Source: Nitrospirota bacterium (lineage in GTDB: Bacteria; Nitrospirota; Nitrospiria; SBBL01; JAADHI01). Taken from it: a stretch of 64,000 bases of DNA. The stretch lies in NCBI GenBank assembly GCA_029261155.1, contig JAJDBW010000021.1:1-64000 (forward strand), read 5' to 3'. A model generated the notes under the pieces. That model had not been told where the DNA came from. It was given only the letters and a program-made list of their open reading frames with translations, and did not search any database. The position numbers and the translations under genes are program-made. Of the stretch, positions 20,247 to 29,271 are shown piece after piece (position 1 is the first letter of the stretch; every line of letters begins with the position of its first letter).

Positions 20247-21707
20247 TTAAGCGGAGTCAGGGCAGAGGGTGCCTGACGTTCTAATACTCGAAATCTGGTT
20301 TGCCCTGGGTTCCGCGCAGCAAAACCAGGGCTCGGAAAGGCGTGGGACCGCTTTATTTTTATCGGAAACTTGTATTTTGATCTTTCGAGGCGAGCGAGAG
20401 GCGCGGGCTGCATCGGCATATTCCTTTAGCTGATAAAAAATCGTTTTCGCGCTTGTTTCTTTTTCGAGGCCTTGTTCGACCTCTTGGCTAAACCGATTTT
20501 GGAGCGCGTCTATTTGAGGGTTCGGATGCGTCCACCGATAGGTAAATACGGAAGCGTCCAAGGGGCCCAAGGCAGGGGCCATGGCCGTTTCAGGAAGGAG
20601 CAATGAGCCCGGAGGGACTAAGAGTCGGATGGTATATTGAACCGGATCGACATGTTCGATCATATCTTCTTTTTCGATCGTTTCGAAAAGATCGCAGAGG
20701 TCTTCCAAAGTGGTCCAGGGTGTAAAGGGCATGAGGGAAGGGCGAAGGGCGATGCCAGCTTGTTTTAAAAGTTGAAAGACGTGGATCACATCGGCTCGGC
20801 TATGTTGTTTCACAAGGTGTTCTAGGATGACATCGCTCATCGATTCGACTGCCGAGACGATGAAGATACAGCCGAGATCGGCGAATTCGGTCAGATGAGA
20901 TTGATAGCGGATGAGGTGTTCGACCTTGGCGGTAAAATCAAAGCTGAGTTGAGGAAAGCGGTTATGAAGCGCGCGAAGGATACGGAGGGAATGGCTCGGT
21001 CCGTTTAGGAAATCTGGGTCGCCGAAGGTAATATGTGTCGCCCCCAAAGCCACAAGATTGGCGATGTCGTTCAGAACACCCTCTAGGGGAAAAATAAAAA
21101 AGCGTCCGCCATAAACCGGCGGAATGGGACAGTGCCGACAGAGATGGCGGCATCCTCGACTGGCCTCGACATAACCGACTTGCCTCTTAGTTTTACCTTC
21201 GATCAAGTGAGCATATTGAGATAGGGGCGGCAGGTTGGCCCGGCTTGGGGCCGGCAAAAGCTGATGGCCCAAGTGGGGTGCCGAGGGATGATTTCGGGTG
21301 TGGACCCCCGAAATCAAAGGCCTTTCCCCTTGTGCCAGCGATTCGACCAAGGCAAGCAAGGGGTCTTCGTATTCTCCGCCAATTACCGAGTCGGCCTCTT
21401 TTTCGAGCAGGGCTTCTCCATTAAGCGAAGCGTAAAGGCCGTAAAACGAAATATGGCAGCTTGGATTGATTTCCCGAATACGCGCCGCGACTTCCTTTCC
21501 AATGCGCAAGGCGGTGTGCATCGGCACTGAAATGCCGATAAAGCGTGCCCGTGCAATCTTTCCCGTGTCCATTTGTTGGACCGCAAGGTCGAGCGTGTCG
21601 GGCAGATAGCCTGCGCGTTCAAGAAAAGCTGCGGGCAAGGCAATGCCCAGGGGTTGATGTCCCAATTCATAACAGGAAATTAAAAGGATCCGGCCTTTGG
21701 ACTTCAT
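20247..21707 (-). CDS. Cobalamin-binding-domain radical SAM protein
   Basis: A 486-residue B12-binding/radical SAM protein. The N-terminal Rossmann-like domain (KGRILLISCYELGHQPLG, about 1-140) fits a B12-binding fold, though the DxHxxG motif is not evident, so the cofactor may be bound base-on or not at all. The radical SAM core carries CRHLCRHC in EASRGCRHLCRHCPIPP (about residue 190), followed by THITFGDPDFLNG. It resembles enzymes that methylate or rearrange unreactive carbons, but the substrate cannot be told. GAGAGGG precedes the ATG. The last 30 residues (after KIKIQVSDKN) look less conserved. Confidence 0.8.
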   Translation of the reverse strand: MKSKGRILLISCYELGHQPLGIALPAAFLERAGYLPDTLDLAVQQMDTGKIARARFIGISVPMHTALRIGKEVAARIREINPSCHISFYGLYASLNGEALLEKEADSVIGGEYEDPLLALVESLAQGERPLISGVHTRNHPSAPHLGHQLLPAPSRANLPPLSQYAHLIEGKTKRQVGYVEASRGCRHLCRHCPIPPVYGGRFFIFPLEGVLNDIANLVALGATHITFGDPDFLNGPSHSLRILRALHNRFPQLSFDFTAKVEHLIRYQSHLTEFADLGCIFIVSAVESMSDVILEHLVKQHSRADVIHVFQLLKQAGIALRPSLMPFTPWTTLEDLCDLFETIEKEDMIEHVDPVQYTIRLLVPPGSLLLPETAMAPALGPLDASVFTYRWTHPNPQIDALQNRFSQEVEQGLEKETSAKTIFYQLKEYADAARASRSPRKIKIQVSDKNKAVPRLSEPWFCCAEPRANQISSIRTSGTLCPDSA

Positions 21708-21755
21708 CGCGTTCCCTCTCTTGTGTGTTTCAATATCAGGTCCGCCCTTCCCGTA

Positions 21756-22157
21756 TTAAGGTTGATAGACATTGAGTACGCCCCAATAGGTGAAAGCTTT
21801 AAAATCGGTGAAGGAAATATGCTCTAAGTAGGCGTAGCTTCCGTCGTTTTGTTTGATGATTTTGATATAGCCGCCGGTCTTCTGGTCGAGGAAGAGGTCG
21901 AATTGCCGCGTCTGGGTAAAAATCAGTTCGTGGTGGTCCCTTGTCTCCCAATAATATTTACCTTCATCCTCAACAATGACCAAGCGGTTGCTCACTTTTT
22001 GGTTGTTGTCCATTGAGACGCTAAATGCCGAATCGATCGTGCTGCGGGTCTGGGTGATCGGTACGCCGACCGCCGCGAATTTTTTTGCGACGGCGGGGGC
22101 TTGAAAAGAAGATAGGAGTCCGATTGCCAATACACAAACATAAAATGGGTGCTTCAT
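21756..22157 (-). CDS. Exported hypothetical protein
   Basis: A 133-residue protein with an N-terminal signal peptide (residues 1-24, cleavage near VAKK). The mature part is about 110 residues rich in Tyr and charged residues (KYYWETRDHHELIF, GGYIKIIKQNDGSYAYL) with no recognised domain. GGAGG precedes the ATG. It lies 48 bases upstream of the radical SAM gene on the same strand and may be cotranscribed with it. Confidence 0.6.
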   Translation of the reverse strand: MKHPFYVCVLAIGLLSSFQAPAVAKKFAAVGVPITQTRSTIDSAFSVSMDNNQKVSNRLVIVEDEGKYYWETRDHHELIFTQTRQFDLFLDQKTGGYIKIIKQNDGSYAYLEHISFTDFKAFTYWGVLNVYQP

Positions 22158-22377
22158 GGGTCCTCCATGGTGCGTGCCTTCACACGCTATACTGAATGTT
22201 TATCATGGTGTTAGAGATATAAGCTCGGACAGACAGGGTGGCCTATCGGCCTGAGGTAGCGGAAGTATATCAGATCCCGTAGGAGATCGACAAAGGTTGC
22301 AAGAAAACAATGCGGAATAAGCCTTTGGTGGAAGCGTCGTGAGGCAGCTTGCCAGAAAAGGTGTATTATTTTATTGA

Positions 22378-23094
22378 ATGAATAACTTAAAACCACATCT
22401 TAAATTTCTCAGGTGTCGAGATATAAAGGCCAGAGTTTATCTCCGTTTGATAAACACTTGGGGGGCTTTCGCTTATCTGTTTTTCGTCGTATTCATCTGG
22501 GGTGCTGTCGCAGAAGCGGCAACATTTTATAAATATATGGACGAAAAAGGGACCCTGGTTTTGACGGACCGCCTCGAAGAGGTGCCCTCGGCATTTAGAA
22601 AAAAGATTGAAAAAATCGAATTACCCGACGGGGTGACACAGGAAATGAAGGATCCTTTGCCCTTGGAGGAGATCGAAGAGAAAATCAAAGATGTTCCGCT
22701 GATTGCCGAAGAAAAAATACGCGTCGCCAGGACCGGGCTTTCCTCTTTTTTAGAGGATCGGAAGCGGATGCTGATGGCCTATGGTCTTGTCGCAATCGTA
22801 TCGTGGATGGTTCTCTTTTTTTTGCTTAAAAGGATCGTCGGGGGCCTTGCTGCAAAGATCGTATTAAATCTGGCGGTGATGGCGATCTTGTTTTCCGGCG
22901 CTTATCTCATTTACCTGTCCTGGTTGAATAAGACTATCCTAAATTTTAACCCAGTGGGGACGGAGGACAAGTCAATCATGGAGCAGTTGACAGCGCCCCA
23001 GGATCTGATCGATCAAACACAAACCGTGGTCGATCAACTCAATACCAAAACAGATATGCATCAGGGAAGATTGCGGGAAATCGAAGGCCCATAA
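22378..23094 (+). CDS. DUF4124-containing membrane protein
   Basis: A 238-residue protein with a long signal peptide or first membrane segment (about 25-46), then a DUF4124 module (ATFYKYMDEKGTLVLTDRLEEVP, about 48-75), a charged stretch, two membrane segments near residues 133-152 and 158-182, and a cytoplasmic or periplasmic tail ending in DMHQGRLREIEGP. The role of DUF4124 is unknown; it is common in envelope proteins of Proteobacteria and related phyla. The first ATG at 22378 has no clear ribosome binding site and a later start is possible. Confidence 0.7.
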   Translation: MNNLKPHLKFLRCRDIKARVYLRLINTWGAFAYLFFVVFIWGAVAEAATFYKYMDEKGTLVLTDRLEEVPSAFRKKIEKIELPDGVTQEMKDPLPLEEIEEKIKDVPLIAEEKIRVARTGLSSFLEDRKRMLMAYGLVAIVSWMVLFFLLKRIVGGLAAKIVLNLAVMAILFSGAYLIYLSWLNKTILNFNPVGTEDKSIMEQLTAPQDLIDQTQTVVDQLNTKTDMHQGRLREIEGP

Positions 23095-23169
23095 GGGAAA
23101 CGAAGGTTGAAGCGATTTTCGTTTGAACGTAGATCGATCCGAAAGATTAAAAAATCCAGCAGTCCGATT

Positions 23170-23904
23170 TTATTCGGGATAGGCAACCATGACGATGGAG
23201 ATGTTATCTTCTCCGCCCTTTTTTTTGGCGAGATCAACCATCTTCCGTGCAGCGGCTTCGATATCTTCTTTTGAATCGATGAAGATCGTTGTGAGGTCTA
23301 AGGGAGAAAGCTTGTTGCTTAAGCCGTCCGAGCAAAGGAGGTAGATATCTCCGGGGCGCGGTGTGCGTTTGAAGGTTTCGACTTCGACCTCGGCTCCGGT
23401 ACCCAAGGCGCGGCTCAAAACATGCTTTTGCGGATGGTTGTCGGCGGCCTCGGGTGCCAAGACCCCTCTTTTTACATATTCGTTGACAAGGGAATGGTCG
23501 TGGGTCAGTTGTTGAATTGCGTTGTTTTGGTAAAGGTAGACGCGGCTGTCACCCACAAAGCCGATCGTGACCTCATCCGGCTTGGCCCAGAGCGCAACCA
23601 CCGTGGTTCCCATACCATTTAAGGCGGCATCTTCTAAACTGGTGGTGAAGATTTTCCGATTGGCATGCGAGATTGCCCCGGTTAACTCCTCCTCTATCGG
23701 TGCCGTTTCGCGATTGGCGGCGCGCACCATACAATACGATTTGATTTGATCGACAGCCATTCGGCTCGCCACTTCACCTGCCGCATGGCCGCCCATTCCG
23801 TCGGCAACGATGTAGAGCCCCAGGGCGTTGAAACGTCCGATACTATCTTCATTGGAGCGGCGAACACAGCCGACATCGCTGACGCCCGTTGAGGTAATAC
23901 TCAT
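23170..23904 (-). CDS. PP2C-family protein serine/threonine phosphatase
   Basis: A 244-residue PrpC/Stp1-type phosphatase with all metal-binding motifs: VRRSNEDSIG, YIVADGMGGHAAGEVAS, TVVALWAKP, GFVGDSRVYLY, LTHDHSLV, LLCSDGLSNKLS and the final GGEDNISIVMV. It removes phosphate from Ser/Thr residues and is the natural opponent of a Hanks-type kinase; the only such kinase in view is at 38.7-41.1 kb, about 15 kb away. No membrane segment is present, so it is cytoplasmic. Confidence 0.93.
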   Translation of the reverse strand: MSITSTGVSDVGCVRRSNEDSIGRFNALGLYIVADGMGGHAAGEVASRMAVDQIKSYCMVRAANRETAPIEEELTGAISHANRKIFTTSLEDAALNGMGTTVVALWAKPDEVTIGFVGDSRVYLYQNNAIQQLTHDHSLVNEYVKRGVLAPEAADNHPQKHVLSRALGTGAEVEVETFKRTPRPGDIYLLCSDGLSNKLSPLDLTTIFIDSKEDIEAAARKMVDLAKKKGGEDNISIVMVAYPE

Positions 23905-24198
23905 GATCGTTTAAACCGTTGACCGCATCGTTTAAAGGGATAAATTCCAGGTCACAAAAATGCGCATTGTATAGAACTCTATAGATTTTGTCCACTCAGA
24001 CAGATCAAAAACACAACTTGTTTGTGAGTATATCATAAGGGGGCCTCAATGACGGCTTGGCGTTTATCTCGTTGCCGACCCGCATTATCTATTGTCGGAA
24101 ATGCTTATGTTCACGCTCCTGTGTGAGGGCCGCTCATCTCCTCTTTTTCCAGCTCTAAGCTAGGTGGTCTACGAAAAGTCGTTCAGGTGGAGATCGAT

Positions 24199-24228
24199 AA
24201 GTGTCGGCACGATTTTATGCCGGTACTT
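24199..24228. other. Eleven-base-pair inverted repeat
   Basis: AAGTGTCGGCA and TGCCGGTACTT pair over 11 bp (9 Watson-Crick, 2 G-T) around the 8-base loop CGATTTTA; GGAG and CTCC farther out could extend the stem. No T-run follows on either strand, so it is not a simple terminator. It may be an RNA element or an operator. Confidence 0.5.
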
Positions 24229-24250
24229 ACCTCCTTTGTCTATATTTTTG

Positions 24251-24278
24251 TTGACAAAAAGTGAAAATTCGATAAGAT
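24251..24278 (+). promoter_or_regulatory. Sigma-70-like promoter for mltD
   Basis: TTGACA, a 16-base spacer and TAAGAT (5 of 6 to TATAAT) give a start site about 125 bases before the mltD ATG. Confidence 0.5.
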
Positions 24279-24347
24279 TGTTGAATAAGTTGCGCATCTG
24301 TAGAATCTTGAAAAGACTCTGAACATGAACTCTATTGGGCAGCCCTG

Positions 24348-24376
24348 AACCTGGCCGATGAAGCCTGGTTTTTTTA
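24348..24376 (+). terminator. Terminator-like hairpin in the mltD leader
   Basis: AACCTGGC and GCCTGGTT pair (7 of 8, one T-T mismatch) around CGATGAA and run into seven T in all. It lies between the promoter at 24251 and the mltD start at 24410, so it could act as an attenuator. Confidence 0.5.
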
Positions 24377-24409
24377 TGCGAATTGACCCTTTGTAGATCG
24401 GAATGATCC

Positions 24410-26143
24410 ATGCGTCGAACGACCTTCTTTTTCCTGATCAGCAGTCTGATTTCCACGATACTCTTCCTCTTTTCTGGCGAATCCTATGCCTCTATTTCCG
24501 TTTTAGGTGAGGACGAGGTTCCAAGCGAAAACAGGATCAGCCTTGAGGAAGACGCCCTGTTTTCACTTCTAGACGAAGTGGAAACGAAAGACACCATGCC
24601 TGACTTGGCTTCGCTTTCTGTTTTGGACATGGAGGCTCGATTTTCCGATCGAAGTGACCGTGACGATGAACGCTCGTTTGAGGATTTTGCGTCGATTGCC
24701 GATTTGGCGCTTTCCGCCTTGTTGGACGAAATCGAAGCTTCCGAAGCGGATTCGGAAGCCCTGAGTCCTAATACCCTTGACCTGGATGAAATGGTCAGAC
24801 TTGTTCCGGAACCCGAGGTGCCTTTTCTAGAGGATGGGTTTCCATCCATACCCGATTCCAGTTCACTCAGTGCCAGGCAAGAGAAGGAGATTACATACGA
24901 CATCCCCATCGTGGTCAATTCGCTTGTTGAAAAGTACATCAGTCTATTCCAGACTCGGCTTCGGCCTCACTTTGAAAAATGGTTGGTCCGCTCCGGTCAC
25001 TATATCGAAATGATGCGTAAAATCCTACGGGAGAATGACCTCCCTGAAGACCTCGTCTATCTCGCCATGATCGAAAGTGGCTTTAATCCCAAGGCTTTTT
25101 CGAGGGCGCGGGCCTCCGGCCCTTGGCAGTTTATTCAAGGAACCGGAAAGAAGTATGGCTTGCGGATTGACCAATGGATTGATGAACGGCGAGACCCAGT
25201 AAAGGCGACCCATGCGGCCGCAAGATACTTGAAAGATCTCTATGCGATGTTTGAGTCCTGGCCCTTGGCCATGGCAAGTTATAATGCCGGTGAAGGACGC
25301 GTTTCCCGTGCGATAAGAAGGTCAAAAACAACAGATTTCTGGAAGCTTAGAAAAACGCGGCATCTGCACCGGGAGACAAAAAATTACATTCCGAAATTTA
25401 TGGCGGCTACCATTATTGCCAAGGATCCTCAGCGTCACGATTTCTCTGTGGATTACCAAGAGCCCTGGACCTTCGAGGAAGTCGAGATTGAAAAGGCGAC
25501 TTATCTTAGCTCAATCGCAAAACATGCCGGTGTGTCGATTCATGAAATCAGACGCTACAATCCAGAGCTAAAAAGGGATGTCACTCCGCCACGGGCGCCG
25601 GGCTATCGGATTAAACTTCCGATCGGAAAGAAAGAAACCTTTTTGGCCAGTTATTCTCCAAACGATGAGGAAGACCTTGTCCTGGGGCATGCATTTAAGC
25701 ACCGCGTTCGCCGAGGGGAGAGCGTCTCTTCCATTTCTCGTAAATACGGGGTCAGCGTCGATCTCCTACTCGAAACCAATCGCTTAGATCGAAATAGCAT
25801 TATTCATACAGGGCAATATATTCTCGTGAGCGAAGCTTGGAGTGATGGGGATAAACACCGAATCCGAAGGGGCGAAACCATCAGTACCATCGCCCTACGT
25901 TACAACGTGTCGATGCGAAAACTCCTCGATGTCAATCAACTCCACAAAAGGAGTGTGATCCGCGCAGGGGACACGCTTATTATCCCCGTTGCCCACCGGA
26001 GAACCAAGCACACCATTCAGCGGGGCGAAACTCTCAGTACCATTGCCCGTAAATATGCAGTTCGGAAGAAAGACCTCATTCGGGTCAACCGCTTGAAAAG
26101 GGAACATTTCATCCGGGAAGGCCACACCCTGATTATTCCCTAA
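24410..26143 (+). CDS. mltD: Membrane-bound lytic murein transglycosylase D-like, three LysM domains
   Basis: A 577-residue exported enzyme that cuts peptidoglycan glycan strands with formation of 1,6-anhydro ends. After a signal peptide (about 1-26) and an unusual acidic region of about 130 residues with repeated SxLxxE-type motifs (LFSLLDEVETKD, LSALLDEIEASE), an SLT domain begins near residue 200: catalytic Glu in LAMIESGFNPKAFSRARASG, then PWQFIQGTGKKYGL and LAMASYNAGEGRVSRAI. Three C-terminal LysM modules follow (HRVRRGESVSSISRKYGVS, HRIRRGETISTIALRYNVS, HTIQRGETLSTIARKYAV) and bind glycan. There is no lipobox, so it is probably not a lipoprotein. The acidic low-complexity linker is the odd part. 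Confidence 0.92.
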   Translation: MRRTTFFFLISSLISTILFLFSGESYASISVLGEDEVPSENRISLEEDALFSLLDEVETKDTMPDLASLSVLDMEARFSDRSDRDDERSFEDFASIADLALSALLDEIEASEADSEALSPNTLDLDEMVRLVPEPEVPFLEDGFPSIPDSSSLSARQEKEITYDIPIVVNSLVEKYISLFQTRLRPHFEKWLVRSGHYIEMMRKILRENDLPEDLVYLAMIESGFNPKAFSRARASGPWQFIQGTGKKYGLRIDQWIDERRDPVKATHAAARYLKDLYAMFESWPLAMASYNAGEGRVSRAIRRSKTTDFWKLRKTRHLHRETKNYIPKFMAATIIAKDPQRHDFSVDYQEPWTFEEVEIEKATYLSSIAKHAGVSIHEIRRYNPELKRDVTPPRAPGYRIKLPIGKKETFLASYSPNDEEDLVLGHAFKHRVRRGESVSSISRKYGVSVDLLLETNRLDRNSIIHTGQYILVSEAWSDGDKHRIRRGETISTIALRYNVSMRKLLDVNQLHKRSVIRAGDTLIIPVAHRRTKHTIQRGETLSTIARKYAVRKKDLIRVNRLKREHFIREGHTLIIP

Positions 26144-26160
26144 CCCTCTTGTTTGTTTAT

Positions 26161-27018
26161 TTATTCTTCTACCGGTTGTGCAGTGGACGGTGCCGCTTCT
26201 TTTTCTTGATCTACTGAAATTGAACTGTCTTTGTTGTCCGATACGCTTTCTTCGGATGGGAGGATGTCTTCTGTCTTGGGCGGGTTGAGGCCTGTGAGGC
26301 GTACTTTGGCTTCCGTGCCCCATGGCGATTTAGGAAAGTTTGTCGAAACGTCGGTATAAATAGCAAGGGCTTCATCGACCTTTTCATCGGCTTCGAGAAG
26401 TCGGGCCAACTCAAAGCCCGCCTGATCTTTATTGATCGCATCCGGGACTTTATAGACATTCTTGAAGCGGTCCGTCGCTTTTTCACGGTTTCCCGTTTTC
26501 AAATAGAGATAGGCCAACTTCATTTCGGCCAACCGGACCAAGCCGCTTCGATCCGCGTGCCGTTGGATAAAGGAGACGAAGCGTTCTTCGGCTTTGTCAT
26601 AAGATTCCAAGGCATAATAGACATTGCCGCTTTCAAAGCGGGCGATGGCAGCCGCACGCCGGTTTGGATGTTTATCTATAATCTCATCATAAATCTCAGC
26701 GGATCGCTTCAAGCGGTCGATCGGGTCTAACAAAACAAGCGGCGCATCCTCTTGCCCTTCTTCGATCGGCTCAGGAAGCGGCGGGGGCTCGTGAAAAAAT
26801 TTGGAGGCTTCCGCTTCAAGGATCCAGGCGGCCTCCTCTGCGTTTTTGTTTTGGGATTGCCAGGTGAAGACCGCAAAGGCGATCAAGACAAGAACGGCGA
26901 GGCCTCCCCAGATGCGTCCGGGCCGGGCCAAGAGTGATTGCAAGCGCTCTTCCGATCGACTTGCAATCTTGAGCGGTTCAACTTCTTTTTTCTTTTGTAC
27001 GCGAATTTTATATGCCAT
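26161..27018 (-). CDS. Membrane-anchored tetratricopeptide-repeat protein
   Basis: About 285 residues from the ATG at 27018 (MAYKIRVQKKKE), which has AAGG six bases upstream; the frame opens 22 codons earlier without support. One membrane segment (IWGGLAVLVLIAFAVFTW, about 36-53) leads to a periplasmic part with TPR-like helices resembling YbgF/YfgM-type proteins (EIYDEIIDKHPNRRAAAIAR, LAYLYLKTGNREKATDRFK, LARLLEADEKVDEALAIYTD) and a Ser/Glu-rich tail. YfgM-like proteins attend the SecYEG translocon and periplasmic chaperones; this role is inferred from layout only. Convergent with mltD (17 bases between stops). Confidence 0.72.
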   Translation of the reverse strand: MAYKIRVQKKKEVEPLKIASRSEERLQSLLARPGRIWGGLAVLVLIAFAVFTWQSQNKNAEEAAWILEAEASKFFHEPPPLPEPIEEGQEDAPLVLLDPIDRLKRSAEIYDEIIDKHPNRRAAAIARFESGNVYYALESYDKAEERFVSFIQRHADRSGLVRLAEMKLAYLYLKTGNREKATDRFKNVYKVPDAINKDQAGFELARLLEADEKVDEALAIYTDVSTNFPKSPWGTEAKVRLTGLNPPKTEDILPSEESVSDNKDSSISVDQEKEAAPSTAQPVEE

Positions 27019-27216
27019 GATACCTTGTGCCTGTTTCCCTTTGATTTTCGCTGAAGTGGTCTCTATAAAAAAACAGTGTACCATATTGAATTCGGCTGGA
27101 GATTGTCAAGGTGGAAAACCACTTTCTCATTCAAGCCGCTGATCGAAGGATCGGCTTCCCCTGTCCATGTAAATCGGTGATGAATATGGTACCATCTGTT
27201 TTGTGGTGTCTTTTTT

Positions 27217-27744
27217 ATGGCAAAACGTTTGAGTCGAGCGCGCGTATTCAGTAAAGGGGTTTCGGATTCGGTTTCGGAGATGGTCCAGCTGGTCTTGCCG
27301 AACGACACGAATGTGCTGGGCAACCTCTTGGGTGGGACCTTGATGCATTGGATCGACCTCGCAGGGGCCATTGTTGCCAACCGGCATTGCCGATTGCCCA
27401 TTGTCACGGCCTCAATGGAAGGGCTCGACTTCATGTCGCCTATTCCACTAGGCTACTTGGTTGTATTAAAAGGGAAGATCCTCTACGCCGGGACAAGCTC
27501 CATGGAAGTGCGGGTCGAAGTTTATTCGGAAGATACGCTGTCCGGAAAGCGCCGTTTAACCAGCACGGCGTTCTTAAGCTATGTTGCAGTAGACCGCGAA
27601 GGCCGTCCCGTGCCGGTTCCCCCTTTAGATTTGAGCACGGATGAAGAGCAAAAAAATTTTCAAGAGGCAGAGAAAAGAAAGAAACAGCGCCTCGCGAAAA
27701 TGAAAAAACTTAAAAGTAGGAGTGCGAATGACAGCGAGTCGTAG
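27217..27744 (+). CDS. Acyl-CoA thioesterase, hotdog fold (YciA-like)
   Basis: A 175-residue protein with one hotdog domain of the YciA/BACH type: VSEMVQLVLPNDTNVLGNLLGGTLMHWIDLAGAI includes the catalytic Asn/Asp and Gly residues, then TASMEGLDFMSPIPLGYLV and SSMEVRVEVYSED. It hydrolyses acyl-CoA thioesters to the acid and CoA. The C-terminal 30 residues are a charged helix. The stop codon lies within the start region of tldD (overlap about 17-23 bases), so the genes are coupled. Substrate chain length is unknown. Confidence 0.85.
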   Translation: MAKRLSRARVFSKGVSDSVSEMVQLVLPNDTNVLGNLLGGTLMHWIDLAGAIVANRHCRLPIVTASMEGLDFMSPIPLGYLVVLKGKILYAGTSSMEVRVEVYSEDTLSGKRRLTSTAFLSYVAVDREGRPVPVPPLDLSTDEEQKNFQEAEKRKKQRLAKMKKLKSRSANDSES

Positions 27745-29200
27745 TGAGCGTCCTGAGCAATTTTTTTTGGAGAAATATGGGCTTTCGACGCGTTCCCTCG
27801 AATCGACCCTCGGTCGGGCACTTGGGCAGCGTATTGATTATGCCGACCTTTATTTCGAATATCAGACGAGCGAGTTTCTGAGTTTGGAAGAGGGGATCGT
27901 GAAGAAAGTGTCGAAGGATATTTCCCAGGGCGTCGGCGTCCGCGCCATCGCCCAAGAGAAAACGGGTTTTGCCTATTCGGATGAAATCACCGTCGATCAT
28001 CTACTTTCCGCCGCGAAAACGGCCCGCTATATCGCCGAGGACGGCGCCGGGCGAGAGGCCGTTCCAGTGCATCAAGCTGCTTCTCTGTCTCACAACCTTT
28101 ACTCGGTTGAAAAACATCCCATCGAAATGCCCGCCGCGGAAAAGGTCGCCCTCCTTCAAGAGGTCGACCGCTTGGCCCGGGCTTACGATCCACGGATTAA
28201 AAAGGTGATGGCCTCCTTCAGCAGTGAGCAAAAGATTATCTTGATCGTGACCTCAAAAGGTCTTGTCGTCGGCGATGTTTTACCGCTGATGCGCCTTAAC
28301 GTCAGTTGTATTGCCGAGGACGGTTCCAATCGCCAAGTTGGGTCTTTTGGCGGCGGCGGTCGAAGTGCGTTCGAATTTTTCTTCGAGGCCACGGAAAATG
28401 ACACCACCAAAAAACGCTACGCGCATTACGTCGACGAAGCGGCGCGCCAGGCCATCCTAAACCTCTCCGCCATTGACGCACCGGCTGGCGCCATGGAGGT
28501 GGTGCTTGGTCCGGGTTGGCCGGGCATCTTGTTACACGAAGCCATTGGACATGGATTGGAAGCCGATTTTAACCGAAAGTCGACCTCGGCCTTTAGCGGC
28601 CGCTTGGGTGAGCGTGTCGCTTCGGATCTCTGTACCGTTATCGACGACGGTACGATTCCAAACCGCCGAGGGTCGCTCAATTGCGACGACGAAGGAACGC
28701 CGACCCGTCGCACGGTGCTCATCGAAAAAGGCATCTTAAAAAACTACCTGCAAGACCGTCTCAACGCCGAAATGATGAAAATGCCGCTGACTGGAAATGG
28801 CCGCCGTGAAAGTTATGCCCACAGCCCCATGCCGCGCATGACCAATACCTTTATGCTGGCTGGCGAATCGGACCCCGGTGATATCATCCGTTCCGTTCAA
28901 AAAGGCATTTATGCGGTTTCCTTCGGGGGTGGCCAGGTGGATATTACCTCCGGCAAATTCGTTTTCTCGGCGAGCGAGGCCTATCTGATAGAAAACGGAA
29001 AAATTGGCGCGCCCGTCAAGGGAGCCACCCTCATCGGCAACGGCCCGGATGTTTTAACGAAGGTGAGCATGGTCGGTAATGACCTCTCCCTCGACTCCGG
29101 TGTGGGGACCTGTGGCAAGGATGGCCAAAGCGTGCCGGTGGGTGTTGGACTTCCGACGATCAAAATTTCGGAAATCACGGTGGGCGGTACTGCGGCCTAG
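27728..29200 (+). CDS. tldD: Metalloprotease TldD
   Basis: About 490 residues, the TldD subunit of the TldD/TldE heterodimeric protease, which trims unfolded peptides, for example microcin B17 and the PqqA peptide. The HExxxH zinc site is seen in LLHEAIGHGLEADF (about residue 270), with the conserved GTCGKDGQSVPVGVGLPTIKIS at the C-terminus holding the third zinc ligand Cys. GTG at 27722 or ATG at 27728 both fit. The partner tldE follows after 65 bases. The window also holds a PqqD-like domain protein at 47.4 kb, but no RiPP precursor was found. Confidence 0.93.
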   Translation: MTASRSERPEQFFLEKYGLSTRSLESTLGRALGQRIDYADLYFEYQTSEFLSLEEGIVKKVSKDISQGVGVRAIAQEKTGFAYSDEITVDHLLSAAKTARYIAEDGAGREAVPVHQAASLSHNLYSVEKHPIEMPAAEKVALLQEVDRLARAYDPRIKKVMASFSSEQKIILIVTSKGLVVGDVLPLMRLNVSCIAEDGSNRQVGSFGGGGRSAFEFFFEATENDTTKKRYAHYVDEAARQAILNLSAIDAPAGAMEVVLGPGWPGILLHEAIGHGLEADFNRKSTSAFSGRLGERVASDLCTVIDDGTIPNRRGSLNCDDEGTPTRRTVLIEKGILKNYLQDRLNAEMMKMPLTGNGRRESYAHSPMPRMTNTFMLAGESDPGDIIRSVQKGIYAVSFGGGQVDITSGKFVFSASEAYLIENGKIGAPVKGATLIGNGPDVLTKVSMVGNDLSLDSGVGTCGKDGQSVPVGVGLPTIKISEITVGGTAA

Positions 29201-29271
29201 TCCTTCGGACAGGGTCCCATGTCGATGCGAAAATCCGAGCCGAAAAATTTAATTTTAAAAGGGATGTGACC

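Larger units (their letters stand above)
23905..24409. other. 505-bp intergenic region with structured leader
   Basis: A divergent intergenic region between the PP2C gene (minus) and the mltD gene (plus). It holds a strong hairpin at 24199-24228, a promoter-like sequence at 24251-24278 and a terminator-like hairpin at 24348-24376, listed separately. A minus-strand frame at 24169-24456 that covers it has no recognisable domain and is not called. Confidence 0.6.

Noticed and set aside
24285-24376. c-di-GMP (GEMM) riboswitch in the mltD leader
   Set aside because: The hairpin order and conserved GEMM bases do not match.
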